A program made the position numbers and the translations under genes. A DNA stretch of 64,000 nt from Musa acuminata AAA Group (lineage: Eukaryota > Streptophyta > Magnoliopsida > Zingiberales > Musaceae): NCBI RefSeq assembly GCF_036884655.1, contig NC_088357.1:48379001-48443000 (forward strand). The letters are read 5' to 3'. This document shows, one piece after another, positions 46,753 to 57,925 of this stretch. The stretch's first letter is position 1; the number at the start of each line of letters is the position of its first letter. Below the pieces are notes generated by a model. That model saw only the letters and a list, made by a program, of their open reading frames with translations, did not search any database and was not told the origin of the DNA.

Positions 46753-47346
46753 GATGATGACAATCAATTGATGACGGAGTTAAACGTAACTCCCCCTATC
46801 TATATGCCATATTATGAGAAGATAAAACACTTGAATTTCATCATTGAATTCAAGTATAAACCTATAAGCTCTAACCGTAGAACTTATCGTTATTCTCATT
46901 AAGCATAATGTAAATGCGAAACTTTGATGAAAATCATAAGTTAAATGATACGGGACGAGTTTTGCCACGATAGAAGATAAAGATTTTCAATATAAATTTC
47001 ATGATACCAATCTTGTGATATTTTCAGGGATTTGCAAGTTATATAAGACATTCATATCACAAATTCATATTAGCCATGCTATCGTTCTGGTGTAAGTCAT
47101 CACTTCTCCCCCTTTGTCATCAACAAAAAGAGACAAGCCAGCTAATTGATGATCATAGAAAAAGGTTTAGCATTTTTCAAAGTTCTTCATTCAAATTTTC
47201 CAGAAATAGTTTGTCCAAAAGACATCATCATCTATGCAGATTAAGACAGTAGTTATCTAAAGGAAAGATCAGTTATCGTACAATCGATGACAAACATGAA
47301 CTTGTTTTTGAACAGCAAACAGGACAGAATAAAAAGATACATCAAT

Positions 47347-48441
47347 TTAATCCTTAGGAGGTAATCCACAGTGCTGATACATGATATCTATTTTTTCATT
47401 CATCTGTCGTAGTGTCTTCAAAATTTCAACTTGTTGATTCTGAATTTGTTCTTGCTGTGATTTGATCTGAGATAGCTCCGCCATAATGATATCTTCAGAG
47501 GAGGAAACAGGAGCTGAAGGTGCTGCTCCAAAGGGACTAGGAGGAGGAGATTCATTTCCCATAAGAATTGGTGTTTCGGGTTGTTCTATTTGTGTAGGAA
47601 TTGGATCCGTTCTTCTAGGCTGCCTAACCCATATGCCATTGCTAAAAGTGCACCTAAGTTTTTTTAGCAGGTTTTTATTTATTATGTTATATCGATCATT
47701 TTGAATAGATTCTTCATTGGGTGGAATGCAAATGTCATAGGCATGAAGAATTCTAGTGATTAACCTCCCATATGGCAATATAGTATCCTTAGTCATAATT
47801 TCCTGCATGTGTTGGCGAATCAAGTACCCGAAACAATTATGCTGACCGGTCATAATCCAATACATGGTTCCTATCTCTAACTGACTTACTTCGTCAAGAT
47901 GAAATTGTTTGGGGAATATGATGCTCGTGATAATGTGATGAAGAATTTTAGAGTTGAAAGGCATTAAGTGTTCACAGCTCTTGGGTAGGAAGTCAAGGTT
48001 TGGATTTGCAAAAATTGTTTTCACGGCTTCGGAATAGGTTGCTCCTATTTTTTTGACGTCCCATTTACCTTTAAAATAGCAGCCCCTATCTTTTTCAGTT
48101 ATGCCAATTAGCTCACAAATGGTGCTGTCAAAAATTCTAATGGGTGTTCCTAGAATGTAAGTGCTTAGGCTATCATTGTCTTCATATAGGTTGGTATAGA
48201 ACAATCTCACTAACCGTGGATAGATTGGTTCATCTATTTGTAGTAGAGGTAGAGCTTCTAGTTGAGCAAACCATTTAATTGGATCTAAGTCTTCTAGTTC
48301 ATCCAAATCAATGTATTTTCCCTTATGGACACATCGTATTTCAAATTTTGGAAAGCTAAGGGCTACCTCTTTTGATCTAAAAAGGTCATGGTTATATGAA
48401 TCTCCTTGAATCCTTATTCCTTTTGATCTCTTTGGAGCCAT
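47347..48441 (-). CDS. Sirevirus third ORF in the env-like position
   Basis: Intact 364-residue ORF downstream of pol on the same strand. It starts MAPKRSKGIRIQGDSYNHDL. The middle (about residues 25-270) resembles the plant putative transposon protein domain found in many retroelements; this is recalled, not checked. It has no signal peptide and no transmembrane stretch that would make it an envelope glycoprotein. A Pro/Ser-rich linker (about 275-315) leads to a Gln-rich coiled coil (about 320-355, MAELSQIKSQQEQIQNQQ). Its 5' leader holds a second dyad array. Function is unknown; an RNA- or protein-binding accessory role is a guess. Confidence 0.85.
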   Translation of the reverse strand: MAPKRSKGIRIQGDSYNHDLFRSKEVALSFPKFEIRCVHKGKYIDLDELEDLDPIKWFAQLEALPLLQIDEPIYPRLVRLFYTNLYEDNDSLSTYILGTPIRIFDSTICELIGITEKDRGCYFKGKWDVKKIGATYSEAVKTIFANPNLDFLPKSCEHLMPFNSKILHHIITSIIFPKQFHLDEVSQLEIGTMYWIMTGQHNCFGYLIRQHMQEIMTKDTILPYGRLITRILHAYDICIPPNEESIQNDRYNIINKNLLKKLRCTFSNGIWVRQPRRTDPIPTQIEQPETPILMGNESPPPSPFGAAPSAPVSSSEDIIMAELSQIKSQQEQIQNQQVEILKTLRQMNEKIDIMYQHCGLPPKD

Positions 48442-48644
48442 TTTCTAGACAGGATGATGATACCAATTGTTAAAAATAAGCAAGAGAAAGAGAAAAGAAA
48501 GGAGGGATTTCAAGAGTTACCTCGTGGAGATTATGTTGAGAGATGGAAGGCTTGGACCACCAAGAATCCTTCTCCAATGTGTCTAAGAGTTAGAATGAGG
48601 GTTAGAAGAAATTGGGAGTGGGTTTTGAGAACTCTCTCTTCGGG

Positions 48645-48790
48645 TTGGGGGCGGTGTCACCGCCGGCCCTAACCCTTTGGGTTAATAAGGGTTGCTCGGT
48701 CGGTGCCACCGCCAAACCGAGCGGTGTCACCGCCTGGCGCCCGAGCGCTCAGGCGGTGCAACCGCCAAATCTGGCGGTGCCACCGCTGGC
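48645..48790. repeat. Second GGCGGT-N3-ACCGCC dyad array, in the ORF3 leader
   Basis: Five dyads (centres GTC, GCC, GTC, GCA, GCC) lie in the 509-nt gap between the pol stop and the ORF3 start. The arms match those of the LTR array while the flanking sequence does not. Confidence 0.88.
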
Positions 48791-48950
48791 ATCCCGTGGA
48801 GGAAAAAAAATTTTCTTCCTCACCCTCCCCTTTTTTTGTTTGCTTCCCTCAAGATAATAGATTATACTTTAATGGATCATTTTGAATTGAAGAAGAAATC
48901 AAATCCATAAAGGAAAGGAAAAGAACGAGTCATTTTTCGTGAAGCTCATT

Positions 48951-51900
48951 TTAGGGACAATTTAACATGCCTAATTCCCTTCTAATGAATTCAAATTGAT
49001 CTTCGTTCAGAGCTTTTGTGAATATATCTGCTAATTGATGCTTTGTGTCAATGAATTCTAGAACAACATTATTGTTAAGGACATGATCGCGTATGAAATG
49101 ATGCCTAACGTCGATGTGCTTAGTTCTAGAATGCTGAATTGGATTTTTAGTAAGACATATGGCACTAGTATTATCACATTTTATGGGAATATTTTTAAAG
49201 TGAATTCCATAGTCTTCTAATGTATTCTTCATCCAAATGACTTGTGCACAACATGCACTTGCAGCTATGTATTCGGCTTCTGCCGTAGATAGTGCAACTG
49301 AATTTTGTTTCTTGGAAGTCCAAGAAACAAGTGCATGTCCTAAAAATTGGCATGTTCCGGATGTACTTTTTCTATCTATTCTGCATCCGCCAAAATCGGC
49401 ATCCGCATAGGCTATTAAATCAAAATTTTCAGATTTTGGATACCACAATCCTAAATTTGAAGTTCCTTTAAGATACCTAAATATTCTTTTAACACTTTTA
49501 AGATGAGATAATTTAGGATTAGATTGAAACCTAGCGCAAAGTCCTACACTAAACATAATATCCGGTCTAGTCGCAGTGAGGTAGAGTAGACTACCTATCA
49601 TTCCCCTATATGTTTTTTGATCGAAACTTTCACCATTTTCATCCATATCTAACTTAGTCGCAGTACTCATAGGGGTGTTTATTGCTTTTGAATTATCCAT
49701 GTTAAATCGTTTTAACAATTCTAATGTGTATTTAGATTGGTTAATAAATATACCATCCTTAAGTTGTTTGATTTGTAATCCTAAAAAGAAAGTTAATTCA
49801 CCCATTAAACTCATTTCAAATTCAAGACTCATACATTTGGCAAATGATTCACATAGTGATTCATCCGAAGAGCCAAACACAATATCATCAACATAAATTT
49901 GCACAATAAGAAAATTATTTTCAAAATGTTTAATAAACAATGTAGTATCAACCTTGCCTTTGGTAAAATTATTTAAAATAAGAAAGGAACTAAGCCTTTC
50001 ATACCAAGCTCTAGGAGCTTGTTTTAAGCCATAGAGAGCTTTAGTCAATTTGAATACATGATTAGGAAGAAGAGAATTTTCAAATCCGGGAGGTTGTTCG
50101 ACAAATACTTCTTCGGAAATAAAACCATTCAAGAAAGCACTTTTAACATCCATTTGAAATAGTTTAAAATTATTACTACTAGCATAGGCAAGGAGCATCC
50201 TTATGGCTTCTAATCGAGCCACGGGAGCGAAGGTTTCTTCGTAATCGATACCTTCTTCTTGGTTAAAACCTTTGGCCACTAATCTAGCCTTGTTTCTAAC
50301 CACAATACTATTTTTGTCTTGCTTGTTTCTAAAGACCCACTTAGTACCTATGACTAAGTGGTCACTTGGTCTAGGAACAAGCTTCCATACCTCATTCCTC
50401 TCAAATTGGTTCAATTCTTCTTGCATTGCAATGATCCAAAAATCATCTTTTAAGGCTTCGTCAATGCATTTAGGTTCAATTTGAGAAAGGAAGGCGGCGT
50501 TAGCACAAAAATTTTTGAAAGAAGAACGAGTTTGAACCCCTTTTGATGTATCTCCTATAATTTGCTCTTTTGGATGAGCATCTACATACTTCCATTCTTT
50601 TGGTAAAGAAATTTCGGAAGAAGATGCATTCAAATGGCTATTTTGAGGAGAGGGTTCATTTAAATTCAAATTATCAAAACCAAGATCATCATCAAAATCA
50701 TTTTTCTTTAAATCGGAAATTTCATTAAAAACTACATGAATAGACTCTTCAATTACTAAAGTTCTTTTATTAAAAACCCGAAAAGCTTTAGAAACGGAAG
50801 AGTAACCAAGAAAGATGCCTTCATCGGATTTAGCATCAAATTTTCCTAAAGCATCCCTTTCATTTAAAATAAAGCATTTACAACCAAAAACTTTAAAATA
50901 GGAGATGTTTGGTTTTTTGTTATTCCATAATTCATAGGGAGTTTTGGATAAGGATGGTCTTATTAGGACTCTATTCATGATGTAGCAAGCCGTATTTACA
51001 GCTTCGGCCCAAAAGTACTTAGGTAAACTTTGTTCATTCAACATAGTTCTTGCCATTTCTTGTAGGTTTCTATTTTTCCTTTCAACTACTCCATTTTGTT
51101 GAGGATTTCTTGGAGTTGAGAAGTTGTGATTGTACCCATTACTTTCGCAAAAATTTTGAAATTCACGGTTTTGGAATTCACCACCGTGATCACTCCGAAT
51201 TGATGAAATCATGAAGCCTTTTTCGTTTTGAGTGAGTTTACAAAATTTAGAGAAACACTTGAAGCAATCACTTTTGTGAGCTAAGAAATAGGTCCAAGTA
51301 TATCTAGAGTAGTCATCCACAATCACAAAAGCATATTTGCTTCCACCTAGACTTGTTGTATCAATTGGTCCAAATAAGTCCAAATGGATCAATTGTAATG
51401 GTCTAGTAGTGCTAATTTGATTTTTTGGTTTGAAGCTTGTTTTTATTTGTTTGCCTAGTTGACATGCATCGCATACTTTGTCCTTAATAAACTTTAAATT
51501 TGGAATTCCTCGTACTAATTCTTGAGATGAGATCTTAGATATTGTTTTCATGCTTGCATGGCCTAATCTCCTATGCCAAAGCCAAGCATCATCATTTACG
51601 ACGGAGAAGCACATTTCATTACTTAGTTCATCAAGATTGATGGTATAGACATTATTTTGTTTTAAAGCAATCATAGTCATGTTATGATTTGGTTTTTCAA
51701 TAATGCACATATTTGATTCAAATCTAACGATGTAACCTTTATCGCATAGTTGACTAATACTCAAGAGATTATGTTTCAATCCATCAACTAGTAAGACATC
51801 ATCAATGGAAAAATTAAATTTGTTACCAATAGTTCCCTTGCCAATGATTTTGCCCTTGTTGTTGTCTCCGAAGGTAACGTACCCTTCTTCTTTGCTAGTG

Positions 51901-51989
51901 AGCATAGAGAAATGAGATGGATCTCCAGTCATATGTCTTGAGCATCCACTATCGAGATACCATCTCTTGCTCCTAGCTTGTGGGTTTGT
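48951..51989 (-). CDS. Sirevirus pol (protease, integrase, reverse transcriptase, RNase H)
   Basis: Same frame as gag, following its TAG. The first 19 codons carry the protease motif [13 protein letters not shown] up to the ATG at 51932. Numbering from that ATG: integrase zinc finger at about 120-157 ([14 protein letters not shown]); catalytic triad Asp185, Asp248 and Glu284 (D-x35-E); RT with [10 protein letters not shown] and YVDD at 680-683; RNase H with YADADFGG near 842 and STAEAEYIA near 882. The end [13 protein letters not shown] is typical of this group. All key residues are present, so the enzymes look functional if the TAG is bypassed. It makes cDNA from element RNA in virus-like particles and integrates it. 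Confidence 0.96.
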   Translation of the reverse strand, partial: TNPQARSKRWYLDSGCSRHMTGDPSHFSMLTSKEEGYVTFGDNNKGKIIGKGTIGNKFNFSIDDVLLVDGLKHNLLSISQLCDKGYIVRFESNMCIIEKPNHNMTMIALKQNNVYTINLDELSNEMCFSVVNDDAWLWHRRLGHASMKTISKISSQELVRGIPNLKFIKDKVCDACQLGKQIKTSFKPKNQISTTRPLQLIHLDLFGPIDTTSLGGSKYAFVIVDDYSRYTWTYFLAHKSDCFKCFSKFCKLTQNEKGFMISSIRSDHGGEFQNREFQNFCESNGYNHNFSTPRNPQQNGVVERKNRNLQEMARTMLNEQSLPKYFWAEAVNTACYIMNRVLIRPSLSKTPYELWNNKKPNISYFKVFGCKCFILNERDALGKFDAKSDEGIFLGYSSVSKAFRVFNKRTLVIEESIHVVFNEISDLKKNDFDDDLGFDNLNLNEPSPQNSHLNASSSEISLPKEWKYVDAHPKEQIIGDTSKGVQTRSSFKNFCANAAFLSQIEPKCIDEALKDDFWIIAMQEELNQFERNEVWKLVPRPSDHLVIGTKWVFRNKQDKNSIVVRNKARLVAKGFNQEEGIDYEETFAPVARLEAIRMLLAYASSNNFKLFQMDVKSAFLNGFISEEVFVEQPPGFENSLLPNHVFKLTKALYGLKQAPRAWYERLSSFLILNNFTKGKVDTTLFIKHFENNFLIVQIYVDDIVFGSSDESLCESFAKCMSLEFEMSLMGELTFFLGLQIKQLKDGIFINQSKYTLELLKRFNMDNSKAINTPMSTATKLDMDENGESFDQKTYRGMIGSLLYLTATRPDIMFSVGLCARFQSNPKLSHLKSVKRIFRYLKGTSNLGLWYPKSENFDLIAYADADFGGCRIDRKSTSGTCQFLGHALVSWTSKKQNSVALSTAEAEYIAASACCAQVIWMKNTLEDYGIHFKNIPIKCDNTSAICLTKNPIQHSRTKHIDVRHHFIRDHVLNNNVVLEFIDTKHQLADIFTKALNEDQFEFIRRELGMLNCP

Positions 51990-53555
51990 CTACAAAAGAG
52001 GATGATTTTTAGGTACCCATTTGATTTTGGGTGCCTCAAAAATTGACCCACTAACTTTGTTATTTATGATTGAATTCTTTATAGTTCCTTTAGGAACCCA
52101 TATTAATTTTTGTGAACTAATCTTCCTAAATGGGCATTTGTAGGCAATATGTCCGGATTTGCAACAAAAGTTGCATTTCATATAAGAGGAAACATGTAAT
52201 GTAGGTCCTTTTATGAAAGTGGTAGGATTTTGATGCAATCCTTTTACAAATCCAATTCCATTTCTATTTGCGATGTGACCCTTGTGTGCAAGGATCATAT
52301 CTAATCCTTTGCTACCAACCTTAAACTTGTTTAAGGTTTCCTTAAGAAGCAAATTTTCATTTTTTATTGCTTCTAAGTGCTCACACTTAGAGCATGGAGG
52401 AGTTTGAATATTATCAAACTTATCTTGTAGCAAAGCATGCTCTTTCTTTAAGATACTTAACTTCTTGCTAACAGTTCTACATTCATCAAATAATTCATGA
52501 AAAGCGATAGAGAGTTCTTCAAAAGATAAATCTTCATTAAGTAAATCACATACCTCTTCTCCTAAAGCCATTAGCGCGTAATGAGCAACTTGCTCGGTGT
52601 TGAACTCCTCTTCTTCGGATGTGCTTGAATCATCCCACGTTGCCTTGAACGCCTTCTTCTTTGATGTCCTCTTTTTGGCTTGAGGACAATCGTTCTTGTA
52701 GTGTCCCGGTTTTTTGCATTCATAGCAAATCACTTGGTCCTTCTTTTGTTCAAATTTATTTTTTGTATTATTTTTAAATCTGTTCTTTCTTAAATATTTT
52801 TTAAACTTTTGAGTCAAAAGTGCAATGTCATTGTCACTGTCCTCATCACTTGATGTTCCTTTCAAGTGGTCTTCTTGTGATTTGAGTGCCATATCCTTCC
52901 TGTTCTTTGGAAGGGGGTTCTCGAGCTCGTCATGAGCTTGACATGTCATTTCGTAGGTCATTAGAGACCCAATGAGTTCTTCAAGAGGGAATGCTTTAAG
53001 GTCTTTGGCCTCTTGAATGGCCGTAACTTTTGGATCCCAACTTTTAGGGAGGGATCTTAAGATTTTAGTTACTAGTTCAAAGTTAGTAAAATCTTTACCA
53101 AGAGCTTTGAGTCCATTGATGACATCCGTAAACCGGGTGTACATGTCTCCAATGGACTCACTTGGTTTCATTCGGAAAAGTTCGTAAGAGTGCACAAGGA
53201 TGTTGATTTTGGACTCTTTCACTCGGCTAGTGCCTTCATGAGTGACCTCAAGAGTTCTCCAAATATCAAAAGCCGAATCACACATTGAAACACGATTAAA
53301 TTCGTTTTTGTCTAGTGCACAAAACAAGGCATTCATAGCCTTTGCATTTAAAGCAAAAACCTTCTTCTCCGATTCATTCCATTCGCTCATCGGAAGAGAA
53401 GATTTTTGAAATCCATTCTCGACAATAGACCAAAGCTCAAAGTCCATAGAAATAAGGAAGATTCTCATGCGAGTCTTCCAATATGTGTAATCCGACCCAT
53501 TAAACAAAGGTGGTCGTGCAATAGAATGGCCCTCTTGCATGCCGGAGTAAGTCAT
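51990..53555 (-). CDS. Sirevirus gag
   Basis: 521-residue capsid-nucleocapsid protein starting MTYSGMQEGHSIARPPLFNG. It has the copia gag core (SDYTYWKTRMRIFL, FDIWRTLEVTHEGTSRVKES). Two CCHC zinc knuckles bind RNA: CYECKKPGHYKNDC at 277-290 and CNFCCKSGHIAYKC at 461-474. A coiled-coil-prone acidic region lies between them (about 330-420). The large gag with two separated knuckles is usual for Sireviruses. The frame ends in TAG after KWVPKNHPLL and continues open into protease. Confidence 0.96.
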   Translation of the reverse strand: MTYSGMQEGHSIARPPLFNGSDYTYWKTRMRIFLISMDFELWSIVENGFQKSSLPMSEWNESEKKVFALNAKAMNALFCALDKNEFNRVSMCDSAFDIWRTLEVTHEGTSRVKESKINILVHSYELFRMKPSESIGDMYTRFTDVINGLKALGKDFTNFELVTKILRSLPKSWDPKVTAIQEAKDLKAFPLEELIGSLMTYEMTCQAHDELENPLPKNRKDMALKSQEDHLKGTSSDEDSDNDIALLTQKFKKYLRKNRFKNNTKNKFEQKKDQVICYECKKPGHYKNDCPQAKKRTSKKKAFKATWDDSSTSEEEEFNTEQVAHYALMALGEEVCDLLNEDLSFEELSIAFHELFDECRTVSKKLSILKKEHALLQDKFDNIQTPPCSKCEHLEAIKNENLLLKETLNKFKVGSKGLDMILAHKGHIANRNGIGFVKGLHQNPTTFIKGPTLHVSSYMKCNFCCKSGHIAYKCPFRKISSQKLIWVPKGTIKNSIINNKVSGSIFEAPKIKWVPKNHPLL

Positions 53556-53593
53556 CTCTCTTGGGTATTAAACCAAATATGAGAGATAACCTA

Positions 53594-53605
53594 GCTCTGA
53601 TACCA
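53594..53605 (-). other. Primer binding site for initiator tRNA-Met
   Basis: On the minus strand TGGTATCAGAGC lies 2 nt past the 5' LTR end. It is complementary to the 3' end of plant initiator tRNA-Met, the usual copia primer. Confidence 0.95.
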
Positions 53606-53607
53606 CT

Positions 53608-54801
53608 TGTTAGGATCGGAGCGGCACTAAGAGGGGGGGGTGAATTAGTGCAGCGGATTAAAACTTCGATTTTAATCAAAATCTTTCGTACGTTAAGAAC
53701 GAAACTTGAGAAATTTAACTTGAAGGCGTGTTCTTAAAGTTGCGCAGCAAGAGCAATAAGGAACTAAAGCAGTAAGAAGATTTGCAGTAATGTAAATGAC
53801 AATAATAAAAAGCAAACCAGAGATTACGCCGATTTTTAGAGTGGTTCGGTCAAATGACCTACTCCACTTGCGAGGCCCCTCTTCGATGAGGCTCCCACCT
53901 TCCACTAGCAAGTCTCTTGAAATGGAAGGGTAAACACCCCTCTTACAACCTTTTACAAGTAGCTCAACCTCTTACAAATTTTCAATAAGAAAGAAGGAGG
54001 AGAACTCTCTAGCAAATTGAAAACAAGACTTGCTAAGACTTTCTAAGACTTTTCTCTCAATCAAAATGCTTCTCAAAAGTTGTAACCTCAGCTGAGATTT
54101 GAGGGGTATTTATAGGCCTCAAGAGGATTCAAATTTTGGGCTCCAAAATTTGAATTCTCTTAGGGTTCCCGGTGCTGGCGGTTCCACCGCCCAGCCAGGC
54201 GGTGCCACCGCCCAGCGCTCGGGTGCTGGACGGTGCAACCGCCCAGCCAAGGAGGTGTCACCGCCCAGCCAGGCGGTTCCACCGCCTGGCTTTCCGATTC
54301 ATTGGTTTGGCTTATTTTTCGCCCAAACCAAATTTGACTTTGGGCCCAGTTGGCCCCTAACCAGGATATAGGATTATCTCTTAATCCTAATCCTAATTAC
54401 AGGTGAACTACATAAAAAAAAACATCCTAAGCAAGTTTTTTAATCGCGAACGTCGAGTCTTGTTCCGGCGAGCTTTCCGACGAACTTCTTCCGACGGACT
54501 CCCTGCAAGCTCCCAATCTTTGTGATGACTTTAACGAGTAGCCGAGCCTTCTTGGTGATCTCCGCGAGCCTCCGACGATTTCTTCGGCGAACTTCCGACA
54601 TGTTCCCGATTTCTTCTCGGACGGTTCCGGCAGCATCTCCGATGATTCTTCGGTCTCTTAAACGTCCATCGAGCTCGACTCCGGTATCCTTGCTTTATGT
54701 TTTCTGGTTATCGTAGTTAATCCTGCACACTTAACTCAATAATATGGATTAGATCAAATAACCCATCAATTGATTTTATCATCAAAATCCGAGATTCAAC
54801 A
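53608..54801 (-). repeat. Sirevirus 5' LTR (right copy)
   Basis: 1194 bp, followed by the target duplication GTTTC at 54802-54806. It is nearly identical to the left LTR, with its TATA box at 54107-54114 and dyad array at about 54171-54288. Confidence 0.97.
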
Positions 54802-54829
54802 GTTTCTGTGTAAAATTACTTTAATACAG

Positions 54830-55196
54830 TCCCCAAAGAGCTTCACTTGCAAAACCGAGCCTTATCAACCTCCGTGACCCATTTGCTGCTTCCGTCTGCT
54901 ACCATACTTGTTCAGTGGTCAACACAGCAGCAGCAGCAATAACAAGTAGTGGCACATCATCCAGTGGTGGTGGCGGACACGGCGGTTCATCGTCCGGCAG
55001 CGCCGGCGGCGGAGACTCAGGTAGCAGTGATTCTGGTTCAGGTTATGGATCTGCAACATATCACCCCAGGAACGATGGTGGGTATCATCACAATCGTAGG
55101 AAGAATGGTGGAAGCAGCTGCGGTGTTTCCCTCCACACCATGCTTGCTGCTATTGCGTTCTTAGCTGCTGCTCTGACTCCTGCGGATAGATGTTAA
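54830..55196 (+). CDS. Exon 2 of the split small gene
   Basis: Begins after an acceptor-like TTTAATACAG, 23 nt right of the element. Spliced to exon 1 at 45507, the frame runs 37 more codons and stops at 54940 (VPKELHL ... STQQQQQ), giving about 80 residues. A different frame stays open to 55196. It encodes a Gly/Ser-rich stretch and a hydrophobic tail (MLAAIAFLAAAL) like a GPI-anchor signal, but needs a weaker donor in exon 1. I cannot decide between them. No family is recognised. Transcript evidence for intron length would settle it. Confidence 0.38.
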
Positions 55197-55252
55197 TCTC
55201 TCATGGCATACGGATCCAAAGTGGTTGGCGTGTGCAGGGTTCCTCATTACTA

Positions 55253-55254
<2 letters not shown>

Positions 55255-55297
<43 letters not shown>
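55255..55297. repeat. TA microsatellite
   Basis: Uninterrupted TA dinucleotide run of about 43 bp. Confidence 0.97.
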
Positions 55298-55300
<3 letters not shown>

Positions 55301-55513
55301 ATGTTGTGTGAAGGTGAATGAGAAGAAAAGCTGATAAGAATAAATACGAAGAATAAGCACCACATTTGAATCGATGCTACGAATGAGATTCTACGCTGAC
55401 GACTCTTAACAATGAATGTCAACATCTCTTGTTGTCACCTATAACAAGCGTGGAGGAGATGCTACGTCGCCGACTCTGATTGCTGTGATCATTGAAAGAA
55501 TACGAGCTGTTTG

Positions 55514-57925
55514 TGTTAAAAGATTAATTCAAATAGTTAGGATTAAATAAAAATTTAGATTTAAATAAATCGATGACGGTGAAAGATTTATTGGGATATG
55601 AATGATTTTTTTAATATTATTTTTTTTTAAAAAAATTATATTTTACTTTTTAATCAATATAAATAAGTGTTTTTGGATCAATCCAAATCAGATTGAAAGT
55701 ACTCTTAGTTTATTCTACTATTTTCTTCTCTTTTTCTTTAAAATTTTTAAGAAAAGTCAATAGTGTGATATCATTCAAATAATATCAATAGGAGTACTTT
55801 GATTAAAAAAGTAAATCCCTTAAAAAAAAAGAAAATGATAAATATTGGAGTAGGTGTTTCTATTCAACTTCTTCGTAATTATCAATTTTGGGCCATTAAG
55901 ATGAAAACTCTATTTATTTCACATGGATTATGAAATTTGGTAGAAGATGATTTTTGTTAAATTTGATCAACAGGATCCTAATATTGCAAAAGATAAGAGA
56001 AATAAGATGAATAAGAATATATAGAAATATGTAAGAGCCCTCTACGTGCTACAACAAGCAATAGATTATCTTTTATTTCTCTTAATCATGATGGCATCAA
56101 CATCAACAGAAGCATGCAAAATATTAAAAAATATATTTGGAGGCATAAATAAGATAAAAATTTCAAAACTTCAAATTATTTAACGAGAATTAGAAACTGA
56201 AAGATTCTGATTCTGATTTCTTCTTAAAAGTTTCTTTTATTGTGAATCAAATAAGATCTTATGGTAAAAATAAGAACAAACTATAGTAAAAATAGTTTTA
56301 CAAAGTTTACTTCCAAAATTTGATATGATTTCTACTAATATAAAAAAACAAAAGATACAAATATATTGTCTATTAATGAATTAATGGGCTCCCTCTTAGT
56401 TCATGAATAAAAAGTAAATAGATCTTCATATAAATTTCAGAACATATTAAAATAGATCAGAAGAAGAAGAATCAAAAAGAAAAATTCAGAAATCAAATCT
56501 CAAGGAAGAGATCAAAATGACAAAGGACGTGGCCAATCAAATAAGGGTTAAAGGAACTCGAACTAAGGTAACAAAGAAACTCGTCGATGTTTTTGTTGAA
56601 AAAAAAAATTTGTTAGTACAAAAATAAAAATCTAAATATTTCTCTCTCCTCTTATCATAAAAAATATAGTCATCTTGAAAGCAATTGTTGGAACAAAAGT
56701 CAAACAAATTATTATGAGAAAAATAAAAATAAAAAAATGAAGAAAATATTTTTTTATAGTATCTGATGAAGAATATTCTAGATCTGTTTGGATTTTGGAT
56801 AGTGGATGTAACAATTATATGACAGAGGATAAAAGTTTATTCCAAACACTTGATGATCTAGTCAGATCTATAGTACAAATGAAAAATGATGATAAGGTTC
56901 AATTGAAAAGAAAAGAAATAATTACTGTGAATATCAAATTTGATAAAAAATTTATTCTTGATGTGATGTTTATTTTTGGTTTAAAATAAAATCTCATTAG
57001 TATAGGGCAACCAATGAGAAAAGGATATTACGATGAAAAATACTTGATTTATGATAAAAAAAAATTAATAAAAATTGTGAAGATGATAAAAAATAAAGTG
57101 TTTCCCTTATTATTTTCAGATTTCTCTTTACATGCTACTATTACTGATAAATCGATATTATGACATAAAAGTTATGATTATTTGAATTTTTTTTGTCTAT
57201 ATAAACTATCTCGTATAATGAAACCTTCACAATTCAAAATGATAAAATGTCTGACTAAAATGGATGAAAGTTCTGATGAGAACGACGAGGAGCCACAATT
57301 AAAGAAGCAAAAAGTTCTGGATTCTATTCCATCCATCCATCGTTAATAAACCTATTACGAAGGCTACCAAAAAGGAGATCAGCAGTAGTAAGTAGTAATG
57401 AATATGAGGATGACAGCTTTAAAAAAAAATTCTAATGATGAACATTCAAAAGGACATCAAGCTAAGAAGTTTTAAACATCAAAAGTTAATAGTAGTTTTG
57501 ACAAGTCTTCTAAAGGAAGTGAAGATAAGCAATCACTAAAGACTCCAAAGAAGATTAAAGATGCAAAAATGTTGAATACAGCACCGAAGATCAATTTGTC
57601 GACATCTTCACAAAAGCTTTAGCGAAAGAAAAATTTTTATTCCGAAGATAACTTCAAATTACAACAAATTATTTGAATTAAGAGGGTGTATTAAGACTAA
57701 TTCAAATAGTTAGGATTATATAAAATTTTAAAAAAAATATAAAAAATTAGATTTAAATAAATAGATGAGAGTGAAAGATTTATTAGGATATGATATATTT
57801 TTTTATTATTAAAAAAAAACTTATATTTTAATCAATATAAATAGTTATTTTTGGAGTACTCATAGGTTTTTATACTATTCTCTTCCTCTTTTCTGAAGTT
57901 ATACAGAAAAATCAACAGTTTAATA
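55514..57925 (+). mobile_element. Copia deletion derivative with short LTRs
   Basis: LTRs of about 250 bp at 55514-55775 and 57687-57925 share AATTCAAATAGTTAGGATTA and GTGAAAGATTTATT. The inner part has a decayed gag (about 55.93-56.6 kb) and a protease stub with WILDSGCNNYMTE at about 56.79 kb. It then jumps to a C-terminal RNase H tail (EDQFVDIFTKALAKEKF at about 57.58 kb). Most integrase and all RT are missing. The 3' LTR follows a purine-rich AATTAAGAGGG. The AT-rich, stop-filled sequence shows it is old and non-autonomous. Confidence 0.82.

Larger units (their letters stand above)
45546..54801 (-). mobile_element. Full-length Ty1-copia retrotransposon, Sirevirus (SIRE/Maximus) type
   Basis: A 9.26-kb element with 1193/1194-bp LTRs, matching GTTTC target duplications (45541-45545 and 54802-54806) and a primer binding site for initiator tRNA-Met. 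It has three polypurine tracts, gag, pol in the order protease-integrase-RT-RNase H, and an extra ORF between pol and the 3' LTR. Integrase before RT marks copia. The two zinc knuckles in gag, repeated polypurine tracts and a third ORF fit Sireviruses. The LTRs are about 99.6 percent identical by eye, so insertion is recent. The only coding break seen is one in-frame TAG between gag and protease. Confidence 0.95.

Noticed and set aside
53608..54801. A second independent element next to the Sirevirus
   Set aside because: It is the paired LTR of the same insertion, shown by the shared target duplication and the primer site beside it.
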